DNA from: Silene noctiflora
Taxonomy: Eukaryota; Streptophyta; Magnoliopsida; Caryophyllales; Caryophyllaceae
Direction of reading: 5' to 3'
DNA length: 35,542 nucleotides
Assembly: GCA_009801015.1 (NCBI GenBank)
Contig: VHZZ01000005.1
Location: forward strand, 518,327-553,868
Shown here: in pieces, positions 9,989 through 20,867 of the stretch
Numbering within the stretch: position 1 is the stretch's first letter
How the letters are laid out: each line of letters begins with the position of its first letter
The notes under the pieces: generated by a model
Seen by the model: the letters and a program-made list of their open reading frames with translations, nothing else
The model's database searches: none
Told to the model about the DNA's origin: nothing
Program-made: the position numbers and the translations under genes

Positions 9989-12900
9989 ATGGCTCCTAGA
10001 AAAGAAATATGCTTTATTTGTGCACACGAGTACGATGTATCTCAAGATGGATCACGTCCTGAGGGCTCTGATACTGCTAAGATTTGTGATTCTTGCTCGT
10101 AAGATTTAGTTTGAGTACTGGATACTTTTTATTCAAACCTTTTTGAAGTTTGTACCTTTTTCGAGTTTTTGGTGATTTTATTTTTGTAAATGTATCTTGG
10201 CATTTTTTCTTGCTAGATTTGGCTTAATTAATTTGGAAAAAAAAATCGATCAAGAATTTGTGATCCCTGCTTGTAAGATTTTGTTGAGTACTGGATTCTT
10301 TTATTAAAATCTTTTTGAAGCTTGTATCTTCTTCAAGTTTTTGGTGATTTGCTTTTTGTATATGCATCTTGGCATTGTTTCTTGCTAGATTTGACTTTTT
10401 TAATTTGGAAAAAATCGGTCAAGCATTTGCATCTTGGATTTGATTATCCTCGGTCTTTCTCTCAGTTGTCTTGTCCAATGTGTTTGTGTTGTTTCTGGAG
10501 TTTTTCATTCCCATTAGAGATCATCCAATTTGTCATAAGTGAACTCTAACGTACACATGTACCTTATACATACTGATTTAACTAGAACTATGTGTTTTTG
10601 CAAAGATATTGTAAACAAAAAAAACTTAAGAATTGCCTTTTAGTCTCTTTCAATTTCGTGCTCTGCATGAAGCTCAGTGGAGATTATATGTTTTTGGCAA
10701 AGCCTGCTAGTTCTGCTGCATTGTCTTTTGTGCCTCATCGAATTCATGCCCTTGCATGATTAAGTTTGATCAACACAAGATTTTTGTTTCCAATTATGGA
10801 TAGAATGTTTTCTTTTAGTAAGGATTTGGACTGAAGTTTATTTGTTTTAACTTATTATTTATAGTTTTCTAGTACGTCGAATAGGGAGTCTAATGCCATT
10901 GAAGGAAAATAAACGGCAACATAAGAAAGCAATCAATAGATAGTTGATAATTGATATAGAGTCTGTTATATGACGATATCTGTTTTTGGTATCTTTGCCT
11001 AAAAGAGTTTAGAACAGATTTGTTTTTATAGCCGTTTATAGACTAACTATATATGGAAACAACGAATCAAGAAAATGAAGGGTTACTGAACGTTTATTAG
11101 ATAAATACTTTTATGTCCGATGTTGTCTTCAAAGTTTCTTGTAGAGCAAGTTATTAGAAGATCTACTTTTCCGTTCTCCCTCGTGCTGTAGCACTAAGAC
11201 TTGTGGCCTGGGAGGAATGGTGGATTTTGTTAATTTTTGAGTAAAGAAGTCATTGTAAAGAATGGGGATCCTTATGCTTGGCCATCCTTTGAGTCCTAGT
11301 GGTCGAAAAAGAATTTAGAATCTCTATTAACAGGTGACAGTCAGAAGGTTGTCTGAACTGTGAAGTACTCTTTGGGGGTGTTCTTTCTAAGCGATGTGAA
11401 GTGTGATCGAAGTGATATAGTTTCCCTTTGAAATCTTGCGATGAAAATTTATAGAATAAGAAATGTATTGATACCTCTTTCGTTATATATTGGTGTCAGC
11501 TCAATACTCTTTCATGCTTGAGTTTATAGAGAATTCTTGAAAAAAGTTCAACCTTCAATTATTTCTTGCCTTACTGAAATGAGAAACGTGAAATATACCT
11601 TATTTGGTGGATTATAAGCCTGTGAAAAAGCTTTTTCTTATCAGTAATAACTAAGTATACTAAATGAACACAGAGGGGATAGCACACATTGGCAAAAACC
11701 TAAGGGATTGGAACTAGTTGGAATATAAAACTCATATATGCTCACAATTTTACTCTCTTTGAAAATTTTGTTCCTATCATTAAGAAATTGTATCTGATGT
11801 TTTTGACGTCTGCTCTCGGGCACACATCTAGCTTTGTGTCGACTCTATGGCTTATTGTAATATGATGTCTGTTTAGGTTCCAGTATGTAGGAATGTGTAC
11901 GAACCCGTTAAAATGACCGACTTGATTTAAATTATACTTATAATCACTTGTATCATCAAGTGTATTTAATTATGACATATAAGGTAAGTAGTTTATCTCA
12001 TAATGCATCTAAAATGCATATGTAAGTTTTCTATTTATCCATCGCATGCATATCTTGGCATTAAAATGGACTTATTATTTGAGGTCTGGGGTGGATATGG
12101 ATCAATTGAAACGTAAACTATTAATTATAACCCTCAATTTCACTTATTTTAGTATTTTAAGTGGGCATTGAAAATTTCTACTGTAAAAAGGTTGTACTTG
12201 AGCTGCAAACGTTACAATGTATGTCTAATCATAATTTTTCACACATTTGAATACTGTTATAGTATTATTACCTTTTAAATCCATTTCAATGGAATTTTTC
12301 ACTCCTGTATTATTTATGGAAGATTGGGATTTAGTGAACTGTGCTATACTGATATATGCTTGGATTGATAATCATCCGGTTTTAAAAAACGAGTGCTCAC
12401 ACCTTACCTTAGTATTTGACCATGTATTTAATTCTTTCTCTGTTGTCTTCTATTTTTACCGGGAAATGCTTTCATTACGGTTAGATTATGTAAACTTTGT
12501 GGGTTGGGTCGAATAAGGTGGGAAAGCTGTCGGAATTTGGTGTGCACTCATTTTGAGGGTCAATCAACTTTTTAAAAACACGTGTTAAATATCTAAACAT
12601 GCATATCATTCTTTCTCAACTGTCTTTTATATTTGTCTGAGAGGTTACAACTGTCTTTATCTAGGGGGGCTGATACTGTATGTTTGTATCGTTCACCTAT
12701 TGCATCAAATGGATATGTTATAGTTAGGAGACTTTTGGCACATCTTTTCTGTTGGCGTTATGGTGAAGGAGGGGTAGTTTCACTAGAGCTTGTATTCTCT
12801 TGACAGGCCAGGTCAGTAAGTAAATAACAGTCATAAAATTAGTTGACCTTAGAAAAGGACATACAGCTTGTGAAGGGTATGAGATATTTCGATCAAATCT

Positions 12901-15900
12901 AGCAAATTTCCAAACGCACAAAGTGTTCATTAAGAACTCCGTAATAGAAGTCTGTTGTGCTTTACGAGGTTTCTGCCTTTACTTTATATAAAATGCGGAC
13001 TTCCATTTTCGGTGGACGACTGGACGCAACTGTTCCTTCATGAAGTTTTAAGCATCTCAGATGTTTTAAGAGGAAAGAAAAAGCCTACGTCCAGTCATAA
13101 GGGAAATAATTTATTGTTATAGGCATGGTATTAAATCTCCGAGACTTGATCTCAAAATTGGTCGTTGCAATAGATCTTAGCTGTTGCTCTAGAACTGCGG
13201 CTGATAGGCTGACACAACCTCAAATTCAGGTCTTGGTAACGTTCAAAACCTTGATAACTAAGTTGGGCAATGTGTGATTTTCTTTATGTAATGTGTTATA
13301 CAATAGTAATTCACTTTATAGAATTGAATTTATTCTAGTATTTGTTGGCTTTTATAATGAAGTTTGTCTGTTACTCTAACTGGCTTTTGTGTGTTTGAAC
13401 TTTGAACTGTTATAAATGAGTATAAATGAGTTATAGAGTTTTATGTTATCCACAAGATGCTTAAAGATTTACATGTTTACCTATATGGGAATCATGATAA
13501 CAATAAAGACAAATAGTCGTATCTCGTTTTTTCCGAAAAATAGGCTTCTATTTTAGAAGAAGATGATACACTTAAAGCAATTATTGAGTGTCTCTAAATG
13601 AATGATAAACTCTGGTTTGGCTTCGTAATATCGTTGAATTGCCTAGATTTTCACATCAATTCGTTGTGCATTAACTGTTGTCTAGGTTTGTGAAGTAGAT
13701 TTGTTCATGTTTTAACAAACTATTCTTTATTGCAGGGCTGCTTTTAACGATGGAACTTTCTGCGACATGCATCACAGAAATGAAACTGGCTGGATACAGT
13801 GTGGTAGCTGCGAAAATGTGAGCTGCTAGCTTAATTTTCTTCATATATTTGAAAGACTTATATTCTTGACCAAGAGCTCTATATCATTGTTTTCCTTAAT
13901 ATATGAATCTTGAACGAGATATTTTTGTGCAGCAAGTGCACTGTGGATGCTTTATGTCTTTGAATGCATTTGATCTGAGCGACACATGTGGCATCATTTG
14001 CAACGAATGTGTGAAGAAAGAGAGTCTTCAGGTACGAGATGACTTCCTAAACTCCAAGTGGTCATCTTTTGTGTGGAACTGAAACTGTTCGTGTATTGTT
14101 TACTTGAAAGTCACTCTCTTGTTCATCTTATTTGCTGTCTATTTTCATTTAAAATGCAGAGAGATCTACCGACTAGTCTAAAACTTATACCGTGTCCATT
14201 TTTTTGTCCTAAAATGATTGCCTTCATTTTGTACTTCGTAAGCCAAACCCATAATGGCCTCATCTTCACACTAATGTGAGTCCTTGACTAAATGAAGCAA
14301 ATTAAATGGGGTCAGTTGAAGGATGACGTAAGGTGCACTTTCGAAATATTTTTCCTTGTTCCCTTGAAAAGACCTAAATAAAAGCATATCACTTTCCAGT
14401 TTGGAAACTGGTTTTGGTAAGCACCACGCCTGAACCAGTTCGTATTCTTTGTTAGGGATTTTTATGGGTACACTTCCACTCAAGACTAGCTTAACCTTAT
14501 ATCCTATATTAATTTGGGTTGTTGGTTGTGTTGTAACAAATTTGAAACAGGCTTTTCATTTTATATGAAGAAATCCTGAAACACGACTTTGAGAAAAAGG
14601 GTACCCCTTATGCCATTTTGCTTTATAAGTTCAGACCTGTGTGACGGTGTCAATGTTAGTCTTCATGTGATCCATAATTTTTAACTCAGTTTGGCAAAGG
14701 ATTGGCATTTCATTTAATAATTAATGTTTAATGTATTGTACATTTGCACTCCCCTCTTTGGTGGTTGATGATACTCAAGCAAGCTTCTATGACCATTATT
14801 TTGCGGCAATAACAAGCTTAGTTATCCATTTTCTTGATTTTGAGCTCCATACAATTCCTTCTGTCTTATATTGTTTTTCTTCATCTCTGTTCCGGAACAA
14901 TATATGTTTAATTTTTTTATCAAACAAAAAATGGTTGTCAATATTCGATTCCTGAGGGCTGAGTTAATCAAACTCTCTGCTATTTCTTTTGCATAGCATA
15001 TGATGGCTTTATTCCTTTGGATATTGATGCATGTTTTTCAGGCACCAAATGCTGGAGCTTCATCTTCAGCCCCAAATCCTGTGGACCCCTCTCAGTTAAA
15101 TGGTGAGTTCCCACTTCATCCTCAAAGTAATTTTTGTATCTGCTAGTGTGTGGTGTACGAAAATATGAACTAATCTGTCTAATAGGCCGGCACTTCTCTC
15201 CCAGTTGAAACAATATTTATTATACGTTGCATGCTTGTACCTGTAAAAGCATGAAACTGGGATTTAGTAAATTGCATGTACTGCAATACAATGTATATCT
15301 GTACACATTTCCTGTTTGTATGCTGTGACCTAGGATTAGGGGATGTTTATAACCGTCATATGTTCCTCTTGCAGGAGAGGTGCTTCCGACAAATCCAGGG
15401 ACAGCAGCGCTGAACAATGGTCCTCAAATGTATCCATCATATTATGTCCTTAATTTTTTTTTTCTTAACTGTACCCAGCTTGTTTACTTAGTGATCTTTA
15501 CTGAAGACCGGACTGAACCGCACACTTTGTGTCCGGACTGGACTATATATTATATGGTTCGCTCATGGTTTTGGTAATATGTTATTTCAGTCATTCGGCC
15601 AATTCTAGACCAAACTGATTGGATTATGGATTGAACGCAACAAAAATTTCATTTTTTGGAATCACTTTTGGTTGTTTGGTTAGAATTTATAATTGGACAT
15701 GAATGATAAATTATACGGTATTACTTTTGAATAATAAAGTTCATAATTTCTCATAAGTTATTGCTTTGGCACTTATCTGCATTGTTTAGCGCTTTTTCGA
15801 ATGAAAACACATTATACAATTTGGTTCAGTTCATGCGTATTTTTTTGGTCCAGTCCGGCTGGACCAATATAAATATTGTTCTGTCAACAATTATTCTTCA

Positions 15901-18890
15901 TTCCACAAAGTTTGGTCCGGTCTGATCCAGGAATAGGACCAATGATTATCCCTACTCCTTTTGCGGTCTACCCCGTCAATGGTGCATGGAGTGCCTAGTT
16001 TCTATAAAGTAACAATGACAGTAGAGTCGTCATTTTCTTTGTTTGTTCATGCCTGCTCGATATTTTTCACTCGTGTTGCTATGAAGATTTCCTTAACTGC
16101 TGCTTAGGCCAAACTCGGAGCTTACTCTTGCATTTGAGAAAAAGCTAACTTCAACTGATTGTAACCCTGTAGCTGGGCGACTTCTGTTGCCCAAAAAGTA
16201 TGCTGAGGTGAGATATCTGGTTTTAAACTTTTAAGCTTAGGTTGATTGTTGCACTATGATATTTGATCTTTATTTGCCAGAATGCTCCAATTTCTATTTG
16301 ACTGTTTCTTTCTTCCGCCCTCAAGATAATGGTTTTGTCAGGGATTCTCATGTTTATTAACTTGGAAAGTGTGCTAGTTGAGGAATGTTTTAAGGTTTAC
16401 CTGATTGTTGTGTTTGATCTGTGACCGTGGGTATGCATTCAATTATCTTCGTGACACCACATTGGGACTGAGTTATCAAGGTTCTGAGAGTTAACGTGAC
16501 CGCATTTTTGAAGGGTTATTGGCCGTATTAATAGCGTGACAGCTAAGCTCAGGACGTAATGACTGATTTCTACTGAGAATTAGTACCATGATGTGGGTAG
16601 TAAATAGTAACATATCAATATGGCTGCTGAACGAATACTCAATTTTATTTATTTTTGATTCCGTAAATACCATTAGTAATTTTGGTATGTCAAAGATGCT
16701 AGTTTGTAATTCCTGTGTCAGGAATATTTTCCCATGCCTCCTGGACGACAAAAGATGCCTATTATAATGAAAGATGTACAAGGACGGACTTGGTATCTCA
16801 ACCTGCGCTGGTGGCCTCATAAGAAGAGCCGCAAGTATGTACTTGATGGCACTAGAAGCTGTATCCATGAAATGGGCTGGAATGTTGGTGATTCATGTAA
16901 GCATACTTTCACTAATCATACGGAGATCTGATCTCCTCTGTACTTTTTGCTAAGAGATTTTATGTCAGCGTGTACTAGATTATGATATTGATAACATGCA
17001 ATTACGATATGGAAAGTAGAAACTAGAGGACCTTATATTAGGGTTCTCCATGGATATTTCGTTTTGATAGCAATTATGTGGTTTGTTGTCGTGTATTTAA
17101 CGCGACGCAAATAGATGTTCATTTCCGGCCGCTTTAGATTATATGATGGAATAAAGCAAGATGACTCACTAAACTTTATGCTTCTTGGATTTTTAGTTTT
17201 TGATGTTATTTGAAATATTTAATGTTTTTATTTATTTTTTACAAAAAATTATTTGCTCTTTTCGGATTTAGTACAAGTTTTTACCAACAACTTTTTATAT
17301 ATTAATACGTGTTTCACTTTTAAGGTTTTCCGGACCCTTAAGTTTTACTTCGGTTTAAAATCGTTTTAATCTTTATTCTCGATTTAAATTCTAAGTTTTA
17401 TAAAAGAAATCCGGACTTGGATTTTAAAACCTATAAGGCTACCTTGACTTTTGTATTGTGTTTCACTCCCCTTTTGTTTTTCACTTTTTCCTTTCTATAT
17501 TTTCGCATTTTGGGGTGTGCGTTCACCCATGGACGGTTCTAAAGGATGATTCATGTCAGCCGACCCCAAATCATTTTGGGATTAAGGCTCTGATGTTGTT
17601 GTTGTATCATCCATAAACAACCTCTCTCTTTATGCATCTCTCTGCCCGTCAAAAGCCAAAACCATTTGAGTATTCCGGTAGTGTTTTTCGGGAAAATTCA
17701 CGTGGTGCCTTAATGCTTCCATTTATAATATAGTCAAATTCCCACCATTCTTTGGTACTGGACTATGATGGAATAAAGCAAAGATGCAATTTTGATTGTG
17801 AAGTAGAGCCCAAAAGATGCAATTTTCATTTTGGGTCATTTTAAAACACCCTCTCTCTGTTGGCAACGTAGGTCATAGGGGCGACCCCCTTCTACCTCCA
17901 ATTTGAGGTAGTTGGGGTAATGTTCTTTTGCTCTCATGTTACCCCTTGATATGTAACAAAAAATTTAAGCTTTTGCACATAGTATAACGAAGTACGAAAT
18001 ATATATTTTGTCCACGACGACCAAAATGTAACTTCCATTAATTTTTAAGGTCAAATAAATGTCATGTCATTTATTAATTCTAGGTGAATTTTGGAGGAAA
18101 AATTAATTTAAGATTTTTTTTTAAAAGTCCGTAAGCATACTCCCGGGATTTTTAGTTTATGCACAGGTACCCGTAAAGTTTCTGTTTGTGCACAGAGTAC
18201 CCATTTGTTTCAGTTGGTATCGTGTGTAGAACTTGAAACCTTAAGGGTATCATGTACACAATTGTATGAATGTTTTCAACTTTCCTTGCTTTTTCGTCAA
18301 CAATTTATGACACGTCATCATGATTTTAAAAAGACGGATTCAACAATTTGGTCACGGTGGCAAAATATAAAAACCTAAATGATATCATGTTCGGAAACAT
18401 TAACTTTTAGGTACTCTCGACTCTTGGGGAATATGTCAAACCTCAAAGGTACTATGTGAATTTCCGACTTTTCTTAATTTCTTCAATATTTACACACGAC
18501 TTTTCTTATCTAACTTGATCTTAGTTATGTAGATGTATCACAATATAATCCAATTCAACAGGTTTCTTTTATTGTATTTTTCTGTTTTTACGGTTTGTTT
18601 TCGCAACGGCCTTTCTCGGTACTGATTAATATGATTTTATACAGTTGCTCTTCTTATTCAAACTACTGTAATGGTGCATTCATCTTGATTCTTGAATTCG
18701 CTGAATGTTTTTTTGCTTTCATGGATTGTTTACTTGTTTAGTACAAGAAGACATTCCTTTTTCCGAAATGTTAGTTGAATGATAGGACTAACGCTATGGT
18801 TATTCTAAAGTGAAATTTTACAGGCAGTTTCCGAGCGGTGCACTCGTGATGGAGCATCAGAAGTATCAAGATGGCGCGTCCACCTCTTAG
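9989..18890 (+). CDS. B3-domain transcription factor, VAL/HSI2-like, short form (253 aa, 8 coding exons)
   Basis: Exons: 9989-10098, 13736-13817, 13933-14031, 15042-15102, 15375-15429, 16108-16207, 16722-16896, 18811-18890; all junctions are GT/AG and keep the frame. The start is supported by an in-frame TGA at 9974-9976 with no acceptor between. Residues 8-90 are rich in Cys/His (C8-C11, C33-C36, C46, H49-H50, C59-C62, H67-C68-C70, C87-C90) in the order seen at the N-terminus of VAL proteins (FCDMHHRNETGWIQCGSC). Residues about 143-246 form a B3 domain (FEKKLTSTD, GRLLLPKKYAEEYFP, WPHKKSRKYVLDG, NVGDSLKFYR). VAL proteins bind RY (CATGCA) motifs and repress seed-maturation genes in the nucleus together with Polycomb complexes. 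This model lacks the CW and EAR regions of full VAL proteins (usually 700-900 aa), so it is a short paralogue or a truncated gene. The TAG stop is the last codon of exon 8; see the next exon. Confidence 0.85.
10082..10435. repeat. 174-bp tandem duplication that copies the end of coding exon 1 and its splice donor
   Basis: Copy 1 starts at 10082 within exon 1 of the B3 gene (ATTTGTGATTCTTGCTC, donor GTAAGATTT at 10099). Copy 2 starts at 10256 (ATTTGTGATCCCTGCTT followed by GTAAGATTTT). Blocks such as GAGTACTGGAT, CTTTTTGAAG, TTTTTGGTGATTT, TCTTGGCATT and TTCTTGCTAGATTTG follow in both. The second copy has a usable-looking donor, but no obvious acceptor just before it, so it is probably not spliced in. 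Confidence 0.8.
10436..13735 (+). other. Intron 1 of the B3-domain gene (remaining part)
   Basis: AT-rich intron sequence running to the acceptor TTATTGCAG at 13735. No other gene was recognised inside it; the open frames at 12247-12516 and 11641-11823 show no family resemblance. Confidence 0.6.
15440..15960. repeat. Intronic region with repeated GGTCCGGACTGG-type words
   Basis: Within the intron between coding exons 5 and 6, words such as GACCGGACTGAACC, TCCGGACTGGAC, GGTCCAGTCCGGCTGGACC and TTTGGTCCGGTCTGATCC recur. The third is an inverted repeat (GGTCCAG / CTGGACC). This looks like a decayed repeat or small element; I could not assign a family or exact ends. Confidence 0.4.
17132..17195 (+). 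mobile_element. 5' fragment of the SINE family
   Basis: TTTAGATTATATGATGGAAT AAAGCAAGATGACTCACTAAA and then ATGCTTCTT match the start of the SINE at 24558-24838 (read on the minus strand). The similarity ends after this, so it is a fragment or a badly decayed copy. It lies in the last coding intron of the B3 gene. Confidence 0.45.
17490..17610 (+). mobile_element. 3' end of an RTE-type LINE
   Basis: The segment GATTCATGTCAGCCGACCCC, AAATCATTTTGGGATTAAGG, CTCTGATGTTGTTGTTG is the characteristic 3' tail of plant RTE-clade LINEs, which end in (TTG)n rather than poly(A). The upstream extent is unclear and no coding part remains nearby, so this is a severely 5'-truncated copy in the B3-gene intron. 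Confidence 0.65.
17740..17935 (+). mobile_element. Diverged SINE copy
   Basis: Blocks TTCTTTGGTACTGGACTATG, ATGGAATAAAGCAAAGATG, TTGTGAAGTAGAG, GATGCAATTTTCATTTTGGG, ACACCCTCTCTCTGTTGGCAA, TCCAATTTGAGGTAGTTGGG and GTAATGTT follow the order of the SINE at 24558-24838 read on the minus strand. An internal block (GCTCACTAAAGTAGCTGCGC) is absent. Orientation is plus. Borders are approximate. Confidence 0.55.
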
Positions 18891-19445
18891 GTATGCCCGT
18901 TAAGTTTATTCATCTACTTAAACTGTTTATATGAACACACACCTTTAAATTACAGTTTGCTATATGAGTCAGAGCTGAAATTATTTGACAAATAGCATCT
19001 CTTGGTAAGTCTAAGGTGAAAGCGATCACTGATCAAGATAAAAAAAAAAGCGGTTCTATCTATTAAAGCGTTTGAGTGATAAAAATCGTAATGTACATAA
19101 TTAAAAAGGAAATTTAGAATCTGTTTGAACAAATCTTGGAGGTAAAACTCTTTGATACCGTAGTTATAGTGCTCGTTGCCATGTATGGTAAGAATCTATT
19201 TTTTGCTCAAGAATTAAGGACCGCGAATACGATGTGGTTGAAAAATTATGTGGGCTCTCAAGTCTCAAATTACAATGACCACAAGAAAGGAAAAATACTA
19301 GTGTATTTTCGGTAGTCTTTTTCGGTTTTGTTTTCTTTGGAATATAAAACAAAGAATACCAGTCTCTTGAATATGAGGCGAATTTGTGATTTAAATTTCA
19401 GTTTCCGTATTCTGAAATGATAGGCCTCTATAAAATTTTATTGCT

Positions 19446-19715
19446 AAACATTTCAAAGTATGTCGCTTTGCAATTAATTTTCACTCAAAATCTCATTTTC
19501 AGAACATCATTATTTTTGCTTAATTTACTACGGAGTATTTTATACGGAGTATCTTTCCTTTTTTTTTGTGGTGGATATTAAACATTTCAAAGTATGTCGC
19601 TTTGCAATTAATTTTCACTCAAAATCTCATTTTCAGAACATCATTTTTTTGCTTAATTTACTACGGAGTATTTTATACGGAGTATCTTTCCTTTTTTTTT
19701 TTTGTGGTGGATATT
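19446..19715. repeat. 134-bp nearly identical tandem duplication
   Basis: Copies start at 19446 and 19580 with AAACATTTCAAAGTATGTCG and run through CTACGGAGTATTTTATACGG to TTTGTGGTGGATATT. I see only small length differences in T-runs and a short indel near the ATCATTATTTTT segment, so this is a recent duplication. It lies in the intron after the last coding exon of the B3 gene. Confidence 0.9.
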
Positions 19716-20084
19716 AATATGTCAAAAGGATTTTGAGGTGAGAGTTAAAGAGGCTACTCAGTAGGCAATTACAATATCATGTCGCGTCTTCTTTGTTATT
19801 TGGAGAAGTAAAGAAACGTACTGCATACAACATTTAAGACGACATTCTGAGGTTGTCGATTGGTTGGACAGGACGTAAAACTCTTAAAGTCTCCGGGTAG
19901 ATCTAATTCCCATGAAAATTTATATCCTAGGAAAGTAGAAAGTTTTGCTTAGTCCATTCATACGCCATGGCATTTCAAGGGGCGAGGTAAATAACTTCCC
20001 CCATTTTGTGGGAAACCGAAAGAGTATCAAATTCGATTGATTCTCTAATCTAAAATACACCCGTTCTTCTTTGTTGTTTTGCAG

Positions 20085-20205
20085 GGGGAGAAACCGACAT
20101 ATAAGAACTTGAAGCATTCTCAGGAGCGCTTCTCTGTTATTGGGTTCGGATATGCTAAGAAACAATAATAATCCGCCATAATAAAAGAACTTGTTTTCTG
20201 TTTAC
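20085..20205 (+). other. 3' exon of the B3-domain gene, with an open frame continuing from exon 8
   Basis: A pyrimidine-rich acceptor (TTGTTGTTTTGCAG) ends at 20084. If joined to the donor at 18891, directly after the TAG of exon 8, the same frame stays open for 27 codons (GEKPTYKNLKHSQERFSVIG and seven more) to TAA at 20166-20168. AATAAA at 20180-20185 could serve as polyadenylation signal, so the exon would end about 20 bases later. As modelled it is 3' UTR; it would become coding only if the exon-8 stop is bypassed or is absent in an allele. Confidence 0.5.
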
Positions 20206-20867
20206 TGGACCGTTTATCAGAGACTGCTAGTAATGCATGACTGCCTATGTTGGACATATTGAACATTGAAACTGTTTTCTGTTTGAACAATTACATGCAT
20301 CTTTATATCGTAAGACTTGGACCGTCTTTGTGCTTCCGATATGGTAGATAACGAGGTCGCTTCAAAACAGTCAGTTCTAAGGCTGTACTGCTGGCTATAC
20401 ATTCAACTCACTCGTGACTTCAGATTTTGCCAGCGAGATTTTTGGGTGGAAATAGTGGTTGGAGTTTGTGGGGCGGGTGGGCGGGCAGGTGAGATTGACG
20501 GTGTTATCATCGTTCACGATCATCAAGAGTTTCAAATGTAAAATAGCAACTTTCTGAGAATCAGAGGGGGGAAATTTTCTGAAATTTCCTGGAATTCGGA
20601 GGGATAATTCTCGAAATGTTTTTCACAATTTAATTTAAATTTAAAATTTCTAAACCGAAATGCAATACAACTTTTGCATCCTTCACCGTCGCCACTACAA
20701 AAAAAGCACAATCTTGTGCAAGAACTTCATAATAAAACGAACAGAAAACAAATTACTGCAAATAAATTGTACCTTTACAGTTCAGAAATTAAGTGAACTC
20801 GGACTAAAATGATATCAAAACCATAAATTAAACGGTTTTTGTTTGTGTCCGTGTCTGTGTCCGTGTG

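Noticed and set aside
16491-16868. Minus-strand frame of 125 codons
   Set aside because: It is the antisense shadow of coding exon 7 (B3 domain) of the plus-strand gene and its preceding intron.
16897-16931. Reading through the exon-7 donor to give a B3 protein ending CKHTFTNHTEI
   Set aside because: Splicing at 16896 to 18811 restores the conserved end of the B3 domain (GDSLKFYR...GALVM), which the read-through form lacks.
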